Of a stretch of 64,000 nt of DNA, positions 22,352 to 33,098 are shown piece after piece. This DNA comes from Dasypus novemcinctus (Eukaryota > Chordata > Mammalia > Cingulata > Dasypodidae). The translations under genes were made by a program, and so were the position numbers. Under the pieces are notes generated by a model. It made no database searches, was not told the DNA's origin, and saw nothing but the letters and a program-made list of their open reading frames with translations. The DNA is taken from the NCBI RefSeq assembly GCF_030445035.2, contig NC_080701.1, positions 20,180,798 to 20,244,797 on the forward strand, read 5' to 3'. The stretch's first letter is position 1. Each line of letters begins with the position of its first letter.

Positions 22352-23871
22352 CTGATGGGCTCGAGGCAAGATGGCGGCTGAGTGAACTTCCCGGTTACTA
22401 GCTCCTGGGGGGAATCAGCTGGGAGGCGTCGGAGACTCTTTGGAACCGGCTGTTTCGGGATTTTTCCTGGTCCGGAGGTGTCTGGACATCGATTTGGAGG
22501 GAAGGTAACAGAGAGGATCCATCTGTGAAATATACACGGAGATCCCAGCTACGTGTGGAGGACTCCCTCCTTGGGTAGGCGGAGCCGAGGCAGCTAGCAC
22601 CGCGGCGGGTGGCGGGCGGGAGAGCCGAGCCGCGCTGTGCCGCGGCGGGCGGCGGGCGAAGGAGCCAAGCCCAGCCGAGCCTAGCTGCGCCGCGGCGGGC
22701 GGCGGGCGGGAGAGCCGAGCTGCGCTGCGCCGCGGCGGCGGCGGGCGGTGGGCGGGGAAGCCGAGTCCGGCCGAGCCCGGCTGAGCCGCGGCGGGCGGGG
22801 GGCCGAGCCCAGCTGAGCTCGGCCGAGCCCAGCCGCGCCGCGCCGGGCGGCGAGCGGGAGAGTCGAGCCGCGCTGTGCCGCGCCGGGTGGCGGGCTGGAA
22901 AGCCGAGCCCAGCCGAGCCCAGCCGAGCCGCGGCGGGAGGGGAAGCCGAGCCCAGCCGAGCCGCGGCGGGAGGCAGGCGGGGGACCCGAGCCCAGCCGAG
23001 CCCAGCCGAGCCCAGCCGAGCCGCGGCGGGCGGTGGGCGGGGGACCGGAGCCCAGCTGAGCCCAGCCGAGCCTGGCGGCGGGATTTCTGTTCTTTGTTTT
23101 TGTTTTTTGTTTTTTTTTTCTTTTTTTTTATTCTCTTCTTTGTTGTTGTTGTTGTTCTTGTTGTTCTTTTTTTTTTTCAATCCTCTCTTTCTTGTCCCCA
23201 ATATTCTTCTTATACTATTTTACCTTAACAATACAATAGGTCCTACAAGAAATACCTCACATTTGCTGGGTTTCCTCACCCTCCACTGCCTCATTTCTCT
23301 GTGAATAGATTTAGCCTATCTACACTATCCCCTTTCCCCTACAACTTGATATCCTCCACCATCTGCTATCTCTCCTATATTCCATCTCCCTTTCTTTGAT
23401 CCACAAAGTGTCTAACTCTTAATTTCTAATACCTTTGTTTAGTTGTCCATCTGGTATTCGTCCCTGAAACTATTACCTTTCTTTTCTCTTTCCCTTTCTC
23501 ACGAAAACAATAGCCCCTTAGTACGTACCACATTCCTCCCATATTCAGTCGTCTACCTCATTATAGGTACTTTCCTACTACTATAACTCTACACAATTTA
23601 CATGATCTAACCTCCATCCTCCCAGAACTCATATTGTTGCTTTGTAAACATATATCACCAATACTACTTCACACTTTTTCCTTCCTTACACAATTGACTT
23701 TCCCCAGCACTAATACTTTCCTTTAAAGTGAGCTTAACTAGCAATAAGAAATTGGAATAAGAAGAACAAAGTGACAAAGAGAAGATATAACACTTACGCA
23801 AAAACAACAGCTAATTAATCTCCAAGACTAGACAAAGAAGCTAAGGAACTGATTAAACCCGTCAAGAAAAA
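22352..23871 (+). promoter_or_regulatory. L1 5' UTR / internal promoter
   Basis: The region has four parts: a YY1-like motif (CAAGATGGC, 22368-22376), a unique segment to about 22600, a CpG-dense tandem array (22600-23090) rich in GGGCGG Sp1-type boxes, and a T-rich stretch (23090-23180) followed by pyrimidine-rich sequence to ORF1. By family knowledge this acts as an internal RNA polymerase II promoter. The CpG density would make it a methylation target. Promoter activity itself is inferred. Confidence 0.8.
22600..23085 (+). repeat. CpG-rich imperfect tandem repeat in the L1 5' UTR
   Basis: About ten units of 40-60 bp, each beginning near GAGCCGAG (around 22622, 22661, 22712, 22757, 22800, 22859, 22899, 22943, 22984 and 23045). 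Each ends in GCGGCGGGCGG-type sequence. Unit length is uneven because the inner CCCAGCCGAG motif is itself repeated a variable number of times. This resembles monomer-type L1 promoters in principle, but with much shorter units than mouse monomers. Confidence 0.85.
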
Positions 23872-24843
23872 ATGTTGACAAGACAGCAACAAAAATCTAC
23901 AAACCAAACCAGTAATCAGGAAAACATGGCTGAATCCAATCAACAAACTGAAAATCAGGAAGGGGGGCAGGACTTCGCACAAGCAATGAAAGATCTCAGA
24001 ACATTTATCACCGACAAATTTGATGAAGTAATGAAAGAGGTTAACAGCGTGAAGACAACACTTGGAGGGGAAATTGCAGACATGCGCAAAAAAATAACAG
24101 ATATGATGGAAATGAACACCACAATTCAAGAAATCAAAAATACACTTGCAGCAAATATCAGCAGACTAGAAGAGGCAGAGCAGAGAATTAGTGATGTGGA
24201 AGACAGTGCATTGGAAATCAAACAGATAGTAGAAGTGGTCAATAAAAAGGTAGAAAAAATCCAGATAGGACTTAGGGACCTGAATGATAACGCAAAACGC
24301 TCAAACATACGTATTATAGGCATTCCAGAAGGAGAAGAGAAGGGAAAGGGGTCAGAAGGAGTGTTGCAGGAAATAATGAATGAAAACTTCCCAAATCTAC
24401 TGAAAGAGACAGATGTACATATCCAAGAAGCACAGCGCACTCCACTGGTCATAAACCCCAACAGGCCCACCCCAACACATATACTTGTCAAATTATCCAA
24501 TGCTCAAGACAAAGAGAAAATTCTAAAAGCAGCAAGAGAAAAGAAAACCATCACATACAAGGGAAACTCCATAAGATTAAGTGCTGATTTCTCATCTGAA
24601 ACGATGGAGGCAAGAAGGCAGTGGTATGATATAGTCAAGGTACTAAAGGAAAAAAATCTCCAACCAAGAATACTCTATCCAGCTAAACTAGCATTCAAAA
24701 ATGATGGAGAGTTCAAAATATTCACAGATAAACAGAAACTGAAAGAGTATATCAACAAGAAACCTCCCCTTCAAGAAATTCTTAAGGGAATTCTGCAGGA
24801 AGAAAGGAAAAAACAGGACAGTCAGAGATGGAGGAGAGTGTAA
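23872..24843 (+). CDS. L1 ORF1 protein (RNA-binding, nucleic-acid chaperone)
   Basis: 323 residues, close to human ORF1p (338). The protein forms trimers, coats L1 RNA and acts as a chaperone during target-primed reverse transcription in cytoplasmic and nuclear ribonucleoprotein particles. Visible domains: a polar N-terminus rich in Q, N and S (1-35), a heptad-like coiled coil (about 36-140), an RRM (about 143-240, with [11 protein letters not shown] at 144-154) and a C-terminal domain (about 242-310, with [12 protein letters not shown]). The Met at 23872 is the first in the frame. A second Met at residue 19 is possible. No stop or frameshift is present. It lies upstream of ORF2 in a different frame. 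Confidence 0.95.
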   Translation: MLTRQQQKSTNQTSNQENMAESNQQTENQEGGQDFAQAMKDLRTFITDKFDEVMKEVNSVKTTLGGEIADMRKKITDMMEMNTTIQEIKNTLAANISRLEEAEQRISDVEDSALEIKQIVEVVNKKVEKIQIGLRDLNDNAKRSNIRIIGIPEGEEKGKGSEGVLQEIMNENFPNLLKETDVHIQEAQRTPLVINPNRPTPTHILVKLSNAQDKEKILKAAREKKTITYKGNSIRLSADFSSETMEARRQWYDIVKVLKEKNLQPRILYPAKLAFKNDGEFKIFTDKQKLKEYINKKPPLQEILKGILQEERKKQDSQRWRRV

Positions 24844-24923
24844 AAGCAACAAGAAAGACAAAAATAGAAGGGGAAAATAAAATAATGCAAACAAAATATA
24901 ACAAACACAAATCCAACCAAAAT

Positions 24924-27900
24924 ATGGCTACCATAAATAACTCTCTAAACATAATAACACTGAATGTCAACGGATTAAACTCACCTATCAAAAGATTCAG
25001 ACTGGGACACTGGATAAGGAAATATGACCCATCTATATGCTGCCTACAAGAGACACATCTTAGACCCAGAGACTCATGGAGGTTGAAAGTGAATGGCTGG
25101 AAAACAATCATACAAGCAAACAACAACCAAAAAAAGGCAGGAGTAGCTATATTAATATCAGACAAAATAGACTTTAAATGTGAAACAATTGTGAGAGACA
25201 AAGAAGGACACTATATTTTAGTGAAAGGGACAATTTGTCAAGAAGATCGAACAATCATAAATATTTATGCTCCTAACAAGGGCGCCTCTAAATATGTGAG
25301 GCAAACGCTGGAAAAACTAAGTGAAAGAATAGATGCATCTACAATTATAGTGGGGGATTTTAATACACCACTATCAACTCTGGACAGAACATCTCAAAAG
25401 AGAATCACTAAAGAAACAAAACATTTGAACAGTATATTAGAAGAGCTGGATCTAATAGACATATATAGATCATTACACCCAAACACAGCAGGATATACAT
25501 TTTTCTCAAGCGCACATGGAACATTCTCCAAGATTGACCATATGCTAGGCCACAAAGAAAGGCTTAATGAATTCAGAAAGATCGAAATCATACAAAACAA
25601 TATCTCTGACCACAGTGGAGTCAAGCTGGAAATTTGCAAGGGACAGAGACCTAGACTTCACACGACAATTTGGAAATTAAACAGCACACTCTTAGAAAAA
25701 CAGTGGGTCAAAGAGGAAATCTCAAAAGAAATCAATGACTACCTTGAAACAAATGATAATGATAACACAACATACCAAAATTTATGGGATGCAGCAAAAG
25801 CGGTACTGAGAGGGAAATTTATAGCCATAAATTCATATATCAAAAAAGAAGAAAGAGCAGAAATTGAAGAATTAACTGCACATTTGAAGGAATTAGAAAA
25901 ACAACAACAAAGTAACCCAACAGGAAGAAGAAGGAAGGAAATAACAAAGATAAGAGCAGAACTAAATGAAATAGAAAATAAGAAAGCACTTGAAAAAATA
26001 AACAAGACCAAGAGCTGGTTTTTTGAGAAGATCAACAAAATTGACAAACCTTTAGCGAGACTAACAAAGAAAAAAAGAGAAAAGATGCAAATACACAAAA
26101 TAAGAAATGAGAAAGGTGATATCACCACTGACCCCACAGAAATAAAGACTATCATAAGAGGATACTTTGAAAAACTATATTCCAACAAAAATGACAATTT
26201 AGAGGAAATAGACAAATTCCTAGAAATACATAAGCAGCCCATACTGACGAAAGAAGAAATTGATGATCTTAACAAACCAATCACAAGCAAAGAGATAGAA
26301 TCAGTCATTAAAAATCTCCCAACTAAGAAGAGCCCAGGGCCAGATGGCTTCACAGGTGAATTCTACAAAACATTCCGGAAAGAACTAACACCAATCCTGT
26401 TGAAACTATTCCAAAAAATCGAAACAGAAGGAACACTGCCTAATTCCTTCTATGATGCCAACATTACCCTAGGACCAAAGCCAAACAAAGACACCACAAG
26501 AAAGGAAAATTACAGACCAATTTCTCTAATGAACCTAGATGCAAAAATACTTAACAAAATACTTGCTAATCGTATTCAACAACACATTAAACGAATTATA
26601 CACCATGACCAAGTGGGATTTATCCCAGGTATGCAAGGATGGTTCAACATAAGAAAATCAATCAATGTAATACACCATATAAACAGATTGAGAGAAAAAA
26701 ACCACATGATTATATCTATAGATGCAGAAAAGGCATTTGACAAAATACAGCACCCCTTCCTGATAAAAACACTCCAAAAGATCGGAATACAAGGAAACTT
26801 TTTGAACATGATAAAGAGTATATATGAAAAACCTAAAGCCAACATTGTTTACAATGGCGAAATCCTGAAATCCTTCCCTCTAAAATCAGGAACAAGACAA
26901 GGATGCCCATTGTCTCCGCTCCTATTTAACATTGTCTTGGAAGTACTGGCTCGAGCACTGAGACAAGAACCAGATATAAAAGGCATTCAAATTGGAAGGG
27001 AAGAAGTCAAAATTTCATTATTTGCAGATGACATGATCCTATATATAGAAAACCCTGAGAGATCTTCAACAAAGCTCCTAGAACTCATAAATGAGTTTAG
27101 TAAAGTCGCAGGTTATAAGATCAATGCGCAAAAATCAGTAGCATTTCTATACACCAATAATGAGCAAGATCAGGAGGAAATCAAGAAACAAATACCATTC
27201 ACAATAGTAAATAAAAAAATCAAATACTTAGGAATAAATTTAACTAAAGAGGTAAAAAACTTATACATCGAGAACTATACAAGATTGTTCAAGGAAATCA
27301 AAGAAGACCTAAATAAATGGAAGAATATTCCCTGTTCATGGATAGGAAGACTGAATATTATTAAGATGTCTATCCTACCAAAACTGATCTACACATTCAA
27401 TGCAATCCCAATAAAAATCAACACAGCCTTCTTTAAGGAACTAGAAAAACTAACTATGAAATTTATTCGGAATAAAAAGAGGCCCCGAATAGCCAAAGAC
27501 ATATTGAAAAAGAAAAACGAAATAGGAGGAATCACACTTCCTGACTTCAAAACATACTACAAAGCTACAGTAGTGAAAACAGCATGGTACTGGCATAAGG
27601 AGAGACACACAGACCAATGGAATCGAATTGAAAGTTCAGATATAGAACCTCATGTATATAGCCATATAATATTCGATAAAGCCACCAAACCCTCTCAACT
27701 GGGAGAGAATGGCCTATTCAACAAATGGTGCCTGGAGAACTGGATAGCCATATGTAGAAGAATGAAAGAGGATTACCATCTCACACCTTATACAAAGATC
27801 AACTTAAGATGGATCAAAGACCTAAATATAAGAGCCAAGACCATAAAGACCTTAGAAAGCAGTGTAGGGAAACATCTACAGGACCTTGTCATAGGAAATG

Positions 27901-28628
27901 GCTTCATGAATATCACACCAAAAGCACGAGCAGCAAAAGAACAAATAGATAAATGGGACTACCTCAAAATTAAAGCCTTCTGCACCTCAAAGGAGTTTGT
28001 CAAGAAAGTAAAAAGGGAACCCACACAATGGGAGAAAATATTTGGCAACCATATATCTGTTAAGAGACTTATAACTTGCATATATAAAGAACTCATAGAT
28101 CTCGAAAACAAAAAGATAAACGACCCATTTAAAAAATGGGAAAAAGATTTAAACAGACACTTCTCCAAAGAAGAAATACAAATGGCTAAAAAGCACATGA
28201 AAAAATGCTCCAAATCCCTAGCTATCAGGGAAATGCAAATCAAAACTACAATGAGATACCATCTTACTCCCATAAGATTGGCAGCCATGAAAAAAACAGT
28301 AGAATACAAATGCTGGAGAGGATGTGAAGAAAGGGGAACACTCATCCATTGCTGGTGGGAATGCAGAAGGATCCAACCATTCTGGAGGAGAGTTTGGCAG
28401 TTTCTCAAAAAATTATCCATAGATTTGCCATATGACCCAGCAATACCACTGCTGGGTATATACCCATCAGATCTGAAAACAAGGACACAAACCGATATAT
28501 GTACACCAATGTTCATAGCAGCATTGTTCACCATCGCCAAAAGTTGGAATCAATCCAAAGTCCATCAACAGATGAGTGGATCAATAAAATGTGGTATATA
28601 CACACAATGGAATACTACTCAGCTGTAA
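24924..28628 (+). CDS. L1 ORF2 protein (endonuclease / reverse transcriptase), C-terminus frameshifted
   Basis: 1234 residues from this Met; human ORF2p has 1275. It nicks DNA and copies L1 RNA at the nick. The N-terminal AP-type endonuclease has N14, E43 (QETH), D145 and N147 (GDFN), D205 (KIDH) and H230 (SDH), all at human numbering. The reverse transcriptase has the PGPDGF block, [17 protein letters not shown] and FADD at 700-703 (codons 27021-27032). A cysteine-rich motif C-x3-C-x7-H-x4-C starts at 28311. I chose 24924 because the following residues line up with other L1 ORF2 starts. The open frame extends to a Met at 24828, which overlaps ORF1 by 16 nt. After about 28560 the frame is wrong and stops at 28628. 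Confidence 0.93.
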   Translation: MATINNSLNIITLNVNGLNSPIKRFRLGHWIRKYDPSICCLQETHLRPRDSWRLKVNGWKTIIQANNNQKKAGVAILISDKIDFKCETIVRDKEGHYILVKGTICQEDRTIINIYAPNKGASKYVRQTLEKLSERIDASTIIVGDFNTPLSTLDRTSQKRITKETKHLNSILEELDLIDIYRSLHPNTAGYTFFSSAHGTFSKIDHMLGHKERLNEFRKIEIIQNNISDHSGVKLEICKGQRPRLHTTIWKLNSTLLEKQWVKEEISKEINDYLETNDNDNTTYQNLWDAAKAVLRGKFIAINSYIKKEERAEIEELTAHLKELEKQQQSNPTGRRRKEITKIRAELNEIENKKALEKINKTKSWFFEKINKIDKPLARLTKKKREKMQIHKIRNEKGDITTDPTEIKTIIRGYFEKLYSNKNDNLEEIDKFLEIHKQPILTKEEIDDLNKPITSKEIESVIKNLPTKKSPGPDGFTGEFYKTFRKELTPILLKLFQKIETEGTLPNSFYDANITLGPKPNKDTTRKENYRPISLMNLDAKILNKILANRIQQHIKRIIHHDQVGFIPGMQGWFNIRKSINVIHHINRLREKNHMIISIDAEKAFDKIQHPFLIKTLQKIGIQGNFLNMIKSIYEKPKANIVYNGEILKSFPLKSGTRQGCPLSPLLFNIVLEVLARALRQEPDIKGIQIGREEVKISLFADDMILYIENPERSSTKLLELINEFSKVAGYKINAQKSVAFLYTNNEQDQEEIKKQIPFTIVNKKIKYLGINLTKEVKNLYIENYTRLFKEIKEDLNKWKNIPCSWIGRLNIIKMSILPKLIYTFNAIPIKINTAFFKELEKLTMKFIRNKKRPRIAKDILKKKNEIGGITLPDFKTYYKATVVKTAWYWHKERHTDQWNRIESSDIEPHVYSHIIFDKATKPSQLGENGLFNKWCLENWIAICRRMKEDYHLTPYTKINLRWIKDLNIRAKTIKTLESSVGKHLQDLVIGNGFMNITPKARAAKEQIDKWDYLKIKAFCTSKEFVKKVKREPTQWEKIFGNHISVKRLITCIYKELIDLENKKINDPFKKWEKDLNRHFSKEEIQMAKKHMKKCSKSLAIREMQIKTTMRYHLTPIRLAAMKKTVEYKCWRGCEERGTLIHCWWECRRIQPFWRRVWQFLKKLSIDLPYDPAIPLLGIYPSDLKTRTQTDICTPMFIAALFTIAKSWNQSKVHQQMSGSIKCGIYTQWNTTQL

Positions 28629-28741
28629 GAACCAATACACTACAATCGCACGTGATAACATGGATGAACCTTGAGAATCTTATGTTGAGTGAAGCAACCC
28701 AGGCATTGAAGGACAAATACTATATGACCTCAATGATATGA
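28562..28741 (+). pseudogene. Out-of-frame C-terminal codons of L1 ORF2
   Basis: In the frame of position 28499 the sequence reads the usual L1 ORF2 C-terminus ([10 protein letters not shown], then YYSA and a stop at 28739-28741). The main ORF2 frame instead gives about 22 unrelated residues and ends at 28628. A single missing base within 28555-28562 (CAATCCAAAGTC) explains this. It could be a mutation of this copy, a subfamily trait or a sequencing error. The part lost lies after the cysteine-rich motif. Confidence 0.85.
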
Positions 28742-31260
28742 AATAAGTTAACTGCCTCAGAGAGCTAGAGTCTGGAAAAGTGGCTTACTGGAAATCGGGG
28801 GGTGGAGGAAGGATGTGAGTTAATGTTTGTAGGGGTGGAATCTGTGATGAGCTGGGGGTAAGTATGAGCACAAAGAAGGGACAAAATGGGGGCAAGGGGT
28901 TACCTTCGGGTGGGGTTTTCTGGGTTTGAGGGGGGCTGGGGATGGGAAGAGGGGTAATATGGTCCAAGAAATAGGTGGGAGGGAGGGGCAACATACAAAC
29001 ATGGGAGAGTGCCAGAAGTTCGTTGAGAACTAAATGTTGAGTAAAACGTATCAAAGTATAAGTAGGAGGATCACCTGGTTAGGACGCTCAGGGGGTATGG
29101 TGTGATGTGGGACAGACTCCGGAGGGAATAGCTGAAGGCTCATTTTGCCAAGGTGGGTTCTACCATTGGGTGAGGTGGACCCATATCCTGGGGAAGACTA
29201 ATGCCGTCGAATAAAGAGAACTGTATCTCTCGTGAGAAAGGACGGCTCCCAGGGCATTAGATTGGCAGGCGTTGTGGGCCCTAAGGGGAGGGGAAAATGG
29301 ATGTGCAATGGATAGAACAAAGGTAAATAAGGGGGCAAAAGAGGAGTTATGTGAGAGTACACGAGGATGAATATAAAACAGCTAATATTACACCAAAAAC
29401 ATATAGGGGATGACAGACTAATAATGAAAACCATAAGACAAAACATAGGATAACTAAAAAATTTAGAAAACTGTACAACCTAAAGTATGGACCACATAGT
29501 AAGCACAAATGTTACCTTGTTTGAAAACTATAGTTTCGGAATCTGTACATCAGTTTCAGGAAATATGATATGAATAAGTTAAAAGATTATTGCTGTGGAA
29601 GGGAAAAGGTTTTATGGTGGATCTGGGGAAATACTGTATATTGTATATATGAATTTTGGTGATCTAAGACTCTTCTGAAGCTGATATTATGTTGGGATTC
29701 ACTTTACGGGAAGTTTTGGATCACAGAGTGGTTCAACAATGGCAGCGGAGGAATACTGATATGGGATGTTATTGACAGGATATATATGGTTGACAGGGAG
29801 TTATACAGGGCATATGCCCAGGGTATATGGTAATGTCTATATATACTCATAGTGGAAACAATTAAAAACAACAGCTGGGGGGGTACTGGGCTCCTGGCCG
29901 GGGGGTCACTGTTGTGGGCCCTGGGAGAGCAGCGGCAATCCTTCAGGTGCAACGGCAAGAACTAGGAAGGAAGGAGGGCCCAACAGTGGGCTCTTGATAC
30001 TAATGGCTACACTTTTGAGCCTATGCACCTGCAATAAGAACAAGGCCTAGAGTAGCATTGTGCCTGGGGGTTTCCTCCTGACAGCCTTCATGTTACTCAA
30101 ATGTGGCCACTCTCACAGCCAAACTCAGCGTGTAGATGTGATGCATTCCCCCCAGCGTGGGACACAACACCCGGGGATGAGCCTCCCTGGCACCGAGGGA
30201 TCACTACCACATACCAGCTGAAGAAGCAACTAGAAAATGACCTTGAATTAAAGATTCAATGCGGAACAGCAGAATATACCTGTCTACATATAATAACATG
30301 ACTTCGGGAAGCGGTTTGACCTAATGTAAGGGGGAAATGGAAAGGAGAAATGAGATTATAAGGCTGTGAGTCTCTAAAAAAGAGTCTGGAGGCTGTCGGA
30401 AGGAATACCCCTATGTACAACTGAACAGAGTCTAAGAGACAGATAAGGTAGATACAACCCCAGGTATTGGTTCTTTTGAGGGATAAAGAGACCCACGGGT
30501 TCTATGGTCATGGCAGAAGGGGTTCACTGCCATGACAGATGGCCCTTCTTTGGAGCTGGTGTTTCTGCGTGATGGAAATGGACTCAGAGGGGATCTCTTT
30601 TCACAAGACTTGCATGCTACTTTATTGGAATTGTAGTTGGTGCTGAGTTTAAGATATATGTAGGGGATTTGAATCTCTGGACTGATAATATGACACCCAG
30701 GCCCAGAGCCTCAACAGACTTCAGCTCCTACACTTTGACTTATTGGACTTACTCCACTCAGCTAACATGGAGTTGAAGAAGGTCAACCACCACAACATGG
30801 AGCCTAGAGTGTCTACAACTAGAAGTGGGAAGAGTGCATCCAGTACCCATGTGGAATCTAAGCCCTCACTTGACATAGGTGTGCAATGGACACAACCAAT
30901 CCAATGTCCACAGAGAAAATGTGAAATGGGTGTGGGAACGGTAGCCATGGGGGCTGCTGGGTGTGGGGAACGGGAGGAAGAGATGAGATGTGGAGGCGTT
31001 TTCGGGACGTGGAGTTGTCCTGGATAGTGCTTCACGGACAATTACGGGACACTGTAGATCCCCCCAGGGCCCACTGGATGGAACGTGAGAGAGTCTGGGC
31101 TATGATGTGGACCATTGACTATGGGGTGCAGTGATGCTCAGAGATGAACTTACCAAGTGCAATGGATGTATCACGATGATGGGAGAGAGTGTTGCTGTGG
31201 GGGGAGTGGGGGGCGGGGGCGGTGGGGTTGAATGGGACCTCATATATTTTTTTAATGTAA
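28742..31260 (+). other. L1 3' UTR, unusually long
   Basis: About 2.5 kb of noncoding sequence between the ORF2 end and the A-rich tail. No open frame over 110 codons is convincing. The terminal ~450 bp is confirmed as L1 sequence by the independent truncated copy at 13837-14341. The upstream ~2 kb is assigned to the L1 because the target-site duplication encloses it and no other repeat boundary or extra A-tail is visible in it. Confidence 0.85.
31196..31232 (+). repeat. G-rich tract with G-quadruplex potential in L1 3' UTR
   Basis: Four or more runs of at least four G (GGGG-AGT-GGGGGG-C-GGGGG-CGGT-GGGG) lie within 40 bp of the L1 end. Polypurine G-tracts of this kind are a known property of mammalian L1 3' UTRs. 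Confidence 0.75.
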
Positions 31261-31336
31261 TTTAAAAAAAATAATAATAAATAAATATTAAAAAAATAAA
31301 TAAATAAATAAAATAAATAAAAAATAATAAAAAAAA
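31261..31336 (+). terminator. L1 A-rich tail and polyadenylation signal
   Basis: A mixed (AAATA)n/A run. An AATAAA hexamer lies at 31280-31285, close to the end of the body, and is a plausible polyadenylation signal. The AAATAAAT pattern rather than pure A suggests the tail has been partly patterned since, or at, insertion. Confidence 0.75.
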
Positions 31337-31352
31337 AAAAAAAGAAAAAAGT
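31337..31352 (+). repeat. L1 target-site duplication, right copy
   Basis: Identical to 22336-22351. The last bases (GAAAAAAGT) fix the register, since most of the duplication is A. Confidence 0.85.
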
Positions 31353-31879
31353 AACTTCCTTTGGGAGGCCTTTCCCACCACCACCACCCCAAAGGAAAAA
31401 AACAAAAAACTTCCAAATGAGTCATCCTCCATGAGGCCACCCATAGCCCCCTCTGTTCCCTTTCAATATGCACCCAACTGTGAGGAAATGGCCTGTTTAC
31501 TTTTCCCTACCCACCCCCACCCCCAACCACACTGTAAACTCTGCCAATATGCCCCAGCACGGTCCTTCCTAGAATAAGCATCAGAAGGTGGGCTGCTCAC
31601 CCCAGGTGTGACCCCGACTTGCTGTGTGACCGTCTATAAGGCAGTCCCCTTTCGGGACCTGTTTCTGCCTCTGAAAAATGGGAATTCAGACCCCACGATC
31701 TCAAACATCCCTCTCAGCAGTAACAACCCACAAGCAAGAGTCTAACTGCACTTGTGATGTGGCTGGGTTTGGCTCAGAGGTGGAGCCCTTTTGGACCCTT
31801 CTTGGTATCTTCTGGATCCTGTAAGTGACCCCCTTCCCAGGACCGTGGCCCTCAGAGATTAACCACTCATGCCCTTCTC
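31353..31879. other. Flank of the L1, with a MIR relic
   Basis: Unique sequence. A sense MIR fragment lies at about 31600-31740 (TTGCTGTGTGACCGTC, then CTGCCTCTGAAAAATGGG). No gene is seen. Confidence 0.5.
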
Positions 31880-32332
31880 TGTGGTTTGAAGCTGTACGAA
31901 CCTCAAAAAATTGTATTTCTAAAGCTAATCCACTTCTGTGGGTGCAAACCTAGTCTAAATAGCACCTTTTGATTAGATCACTTCCGTTAAGGCATGGCCC
32001 AGGATGGGTCTTAATCCTCTTACTGGAGTCTTTTATAAAAGAATGAAATTCAGATGAGAAAAAGAGAGAGCCATGGAAGCAAGAAGCTGAGAGCAACGAA
32101 GCCCATAAGAGAAGGGAGAGCCCAGCACATGCCGCCATGTGCCTTGCCATGTGACAGAGGAGCCCAGGACCACTGGCAGCCACTCTTTGAGGTGAAAGCA
32201 TTGCCTGATGATGCCTTGATTTGGACGTTTTTCTCAGCCTCGTAACTGTAAGCTTGTAAGCTAATAAATCCCTATTGTAAAAGCCAACCCATTTCTGGTA
32301 TATTGCTCTTGGCAGCCTAGCAGTCTAAAACA
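31880..32332 (+). mobile_element. LTR-like repeat (family A), complete copy
   Basis: Starts TGTGGTTTGAAGCTGTACG and ends AGTCTAAAACA, with AATAAA near 32262. It is homologous to 1-362, 42536-42955 (inverted) and 56734-57148. About 453 bp with TG...CA ends, consistent with a solo LTR of MaLR/ERVL type. Flanking duplications are not clear. Confidence 0.65.
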
Positions 32333-33098
32333 CCTTCCACGTTCAAGTCCAAGGCCAGGCCCTGGTATGCAGAGTATCCTTGCCAGAGTGTTTGACTCTT
32401 CCCCTCTCTCTCTCCGTCTCTCTCTCAGTCTGTGGGCGTTATTTGTTTTAACTTGCACCTGGTAGGTGGAAGGGGGTCCTGATCAGGAGAAGGGCAGCTG
32501 TTCTTCTTATAAATCTCCCACTTTCCACCCAAAGAGAGACAGAGTGACTAAAAGCTGTCCTTGGTAATGGACTAGGAAGCTGGTCAGATGAGAAGACAAA
32601 GGAACAGTTGTCAATCTCTATTTAGACCTTCACCAGCCAAACAGACAGACAACCCTAAAGAGAGCAGTGAAGCTGGGGCTAACAGCCCCCCACCATTTAC
32701 TTTATTTCCCCAACTTCAGGCCATGTCAGCCTCTAAGAGGATATATTCTTCCCTCAAACCAAGGACATCCAAAGGTCTTATACACAACTCAAGCAAGATT
32801 TTCTCAGGAGTTATTTTCATCAAAGATTTTGTAGCCCTTACAGAACAAAAAATGGTAAAAAATAAAGTAAAATAAAAACTTTACCCAAAGATTTATAACC
32901 AAAATTTACACTGGTTCACTGGCTTTAGGATTGGCAGAGAGTATCTCAAGGGAAGAAGAAACTCATCAAAGAAGCAACCCTGGAAAAGAGTGAGCAGGAC
33001 CAATTCTGAAGGGGGAAGCAAGCCTGAGAATGGGGCTATAAAGTTAGCTTCTGTGCCCCTAAAAGAGGCCCTCTAGCATCATTGCCAAGAGAAACCTC
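32333..33098. other. Unique noncoding DNA
   Basis: A CT-rich run lies at about 32399-32430. No exon or clear repeat recognised. Confidence 0.35.

Larger units (their letters stand above)
22352..31336 (+). mobile_element. Full-length LINE-1 (L1), near-intact
   Basis: About 8985 bp with perfect 16-bp target-site duplications, a 5' UTR of about 1520 bp, ORF1, ORF2, a long 3' UTR and an A-rich tail. It starts CTGATGGGCTCGAGGCAAG, with GCAAGATGGCGGC in the first 30 bp, like the YY1-bound start of other mammalian L1s. So the 5' end is probably complete. ORF1 is intact and ORF2 is intact except for a late frameshift. Intact frames and unmutated duplications indicate a young insertion. The length exceeds the ~6-7 kb of human and mouse L1s mainly because of the 3' UTR. 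The 3' UTR text is that of xenarthran L1s. Confidence 0.95.

Noticed and set aside
22609..23304. 231-codon + strand frame in the L1 5' UTR
   Set aside because: It is a translation of the GC-rich tandem array (Arg/Ala/Gly/Glu/Pro repeats) with no conserved protein features. A GC-rich array lacks stops by composition.
25739..28540. - strand frames of 89-204 codons opposite ORF2
   Set aside because: They are shadows of the A-rich L1 ORF2 coding strand, with the Phe/Ser/Leu-rich composition typical of such shadows.
30101..31041. Open frames of 66-106 codons in the L1 3' UTR
   Set aside because: They are short, on both strands and without recognisable domains. The older copy of the 3' UTR at 13837-14341 does not show matching frames.
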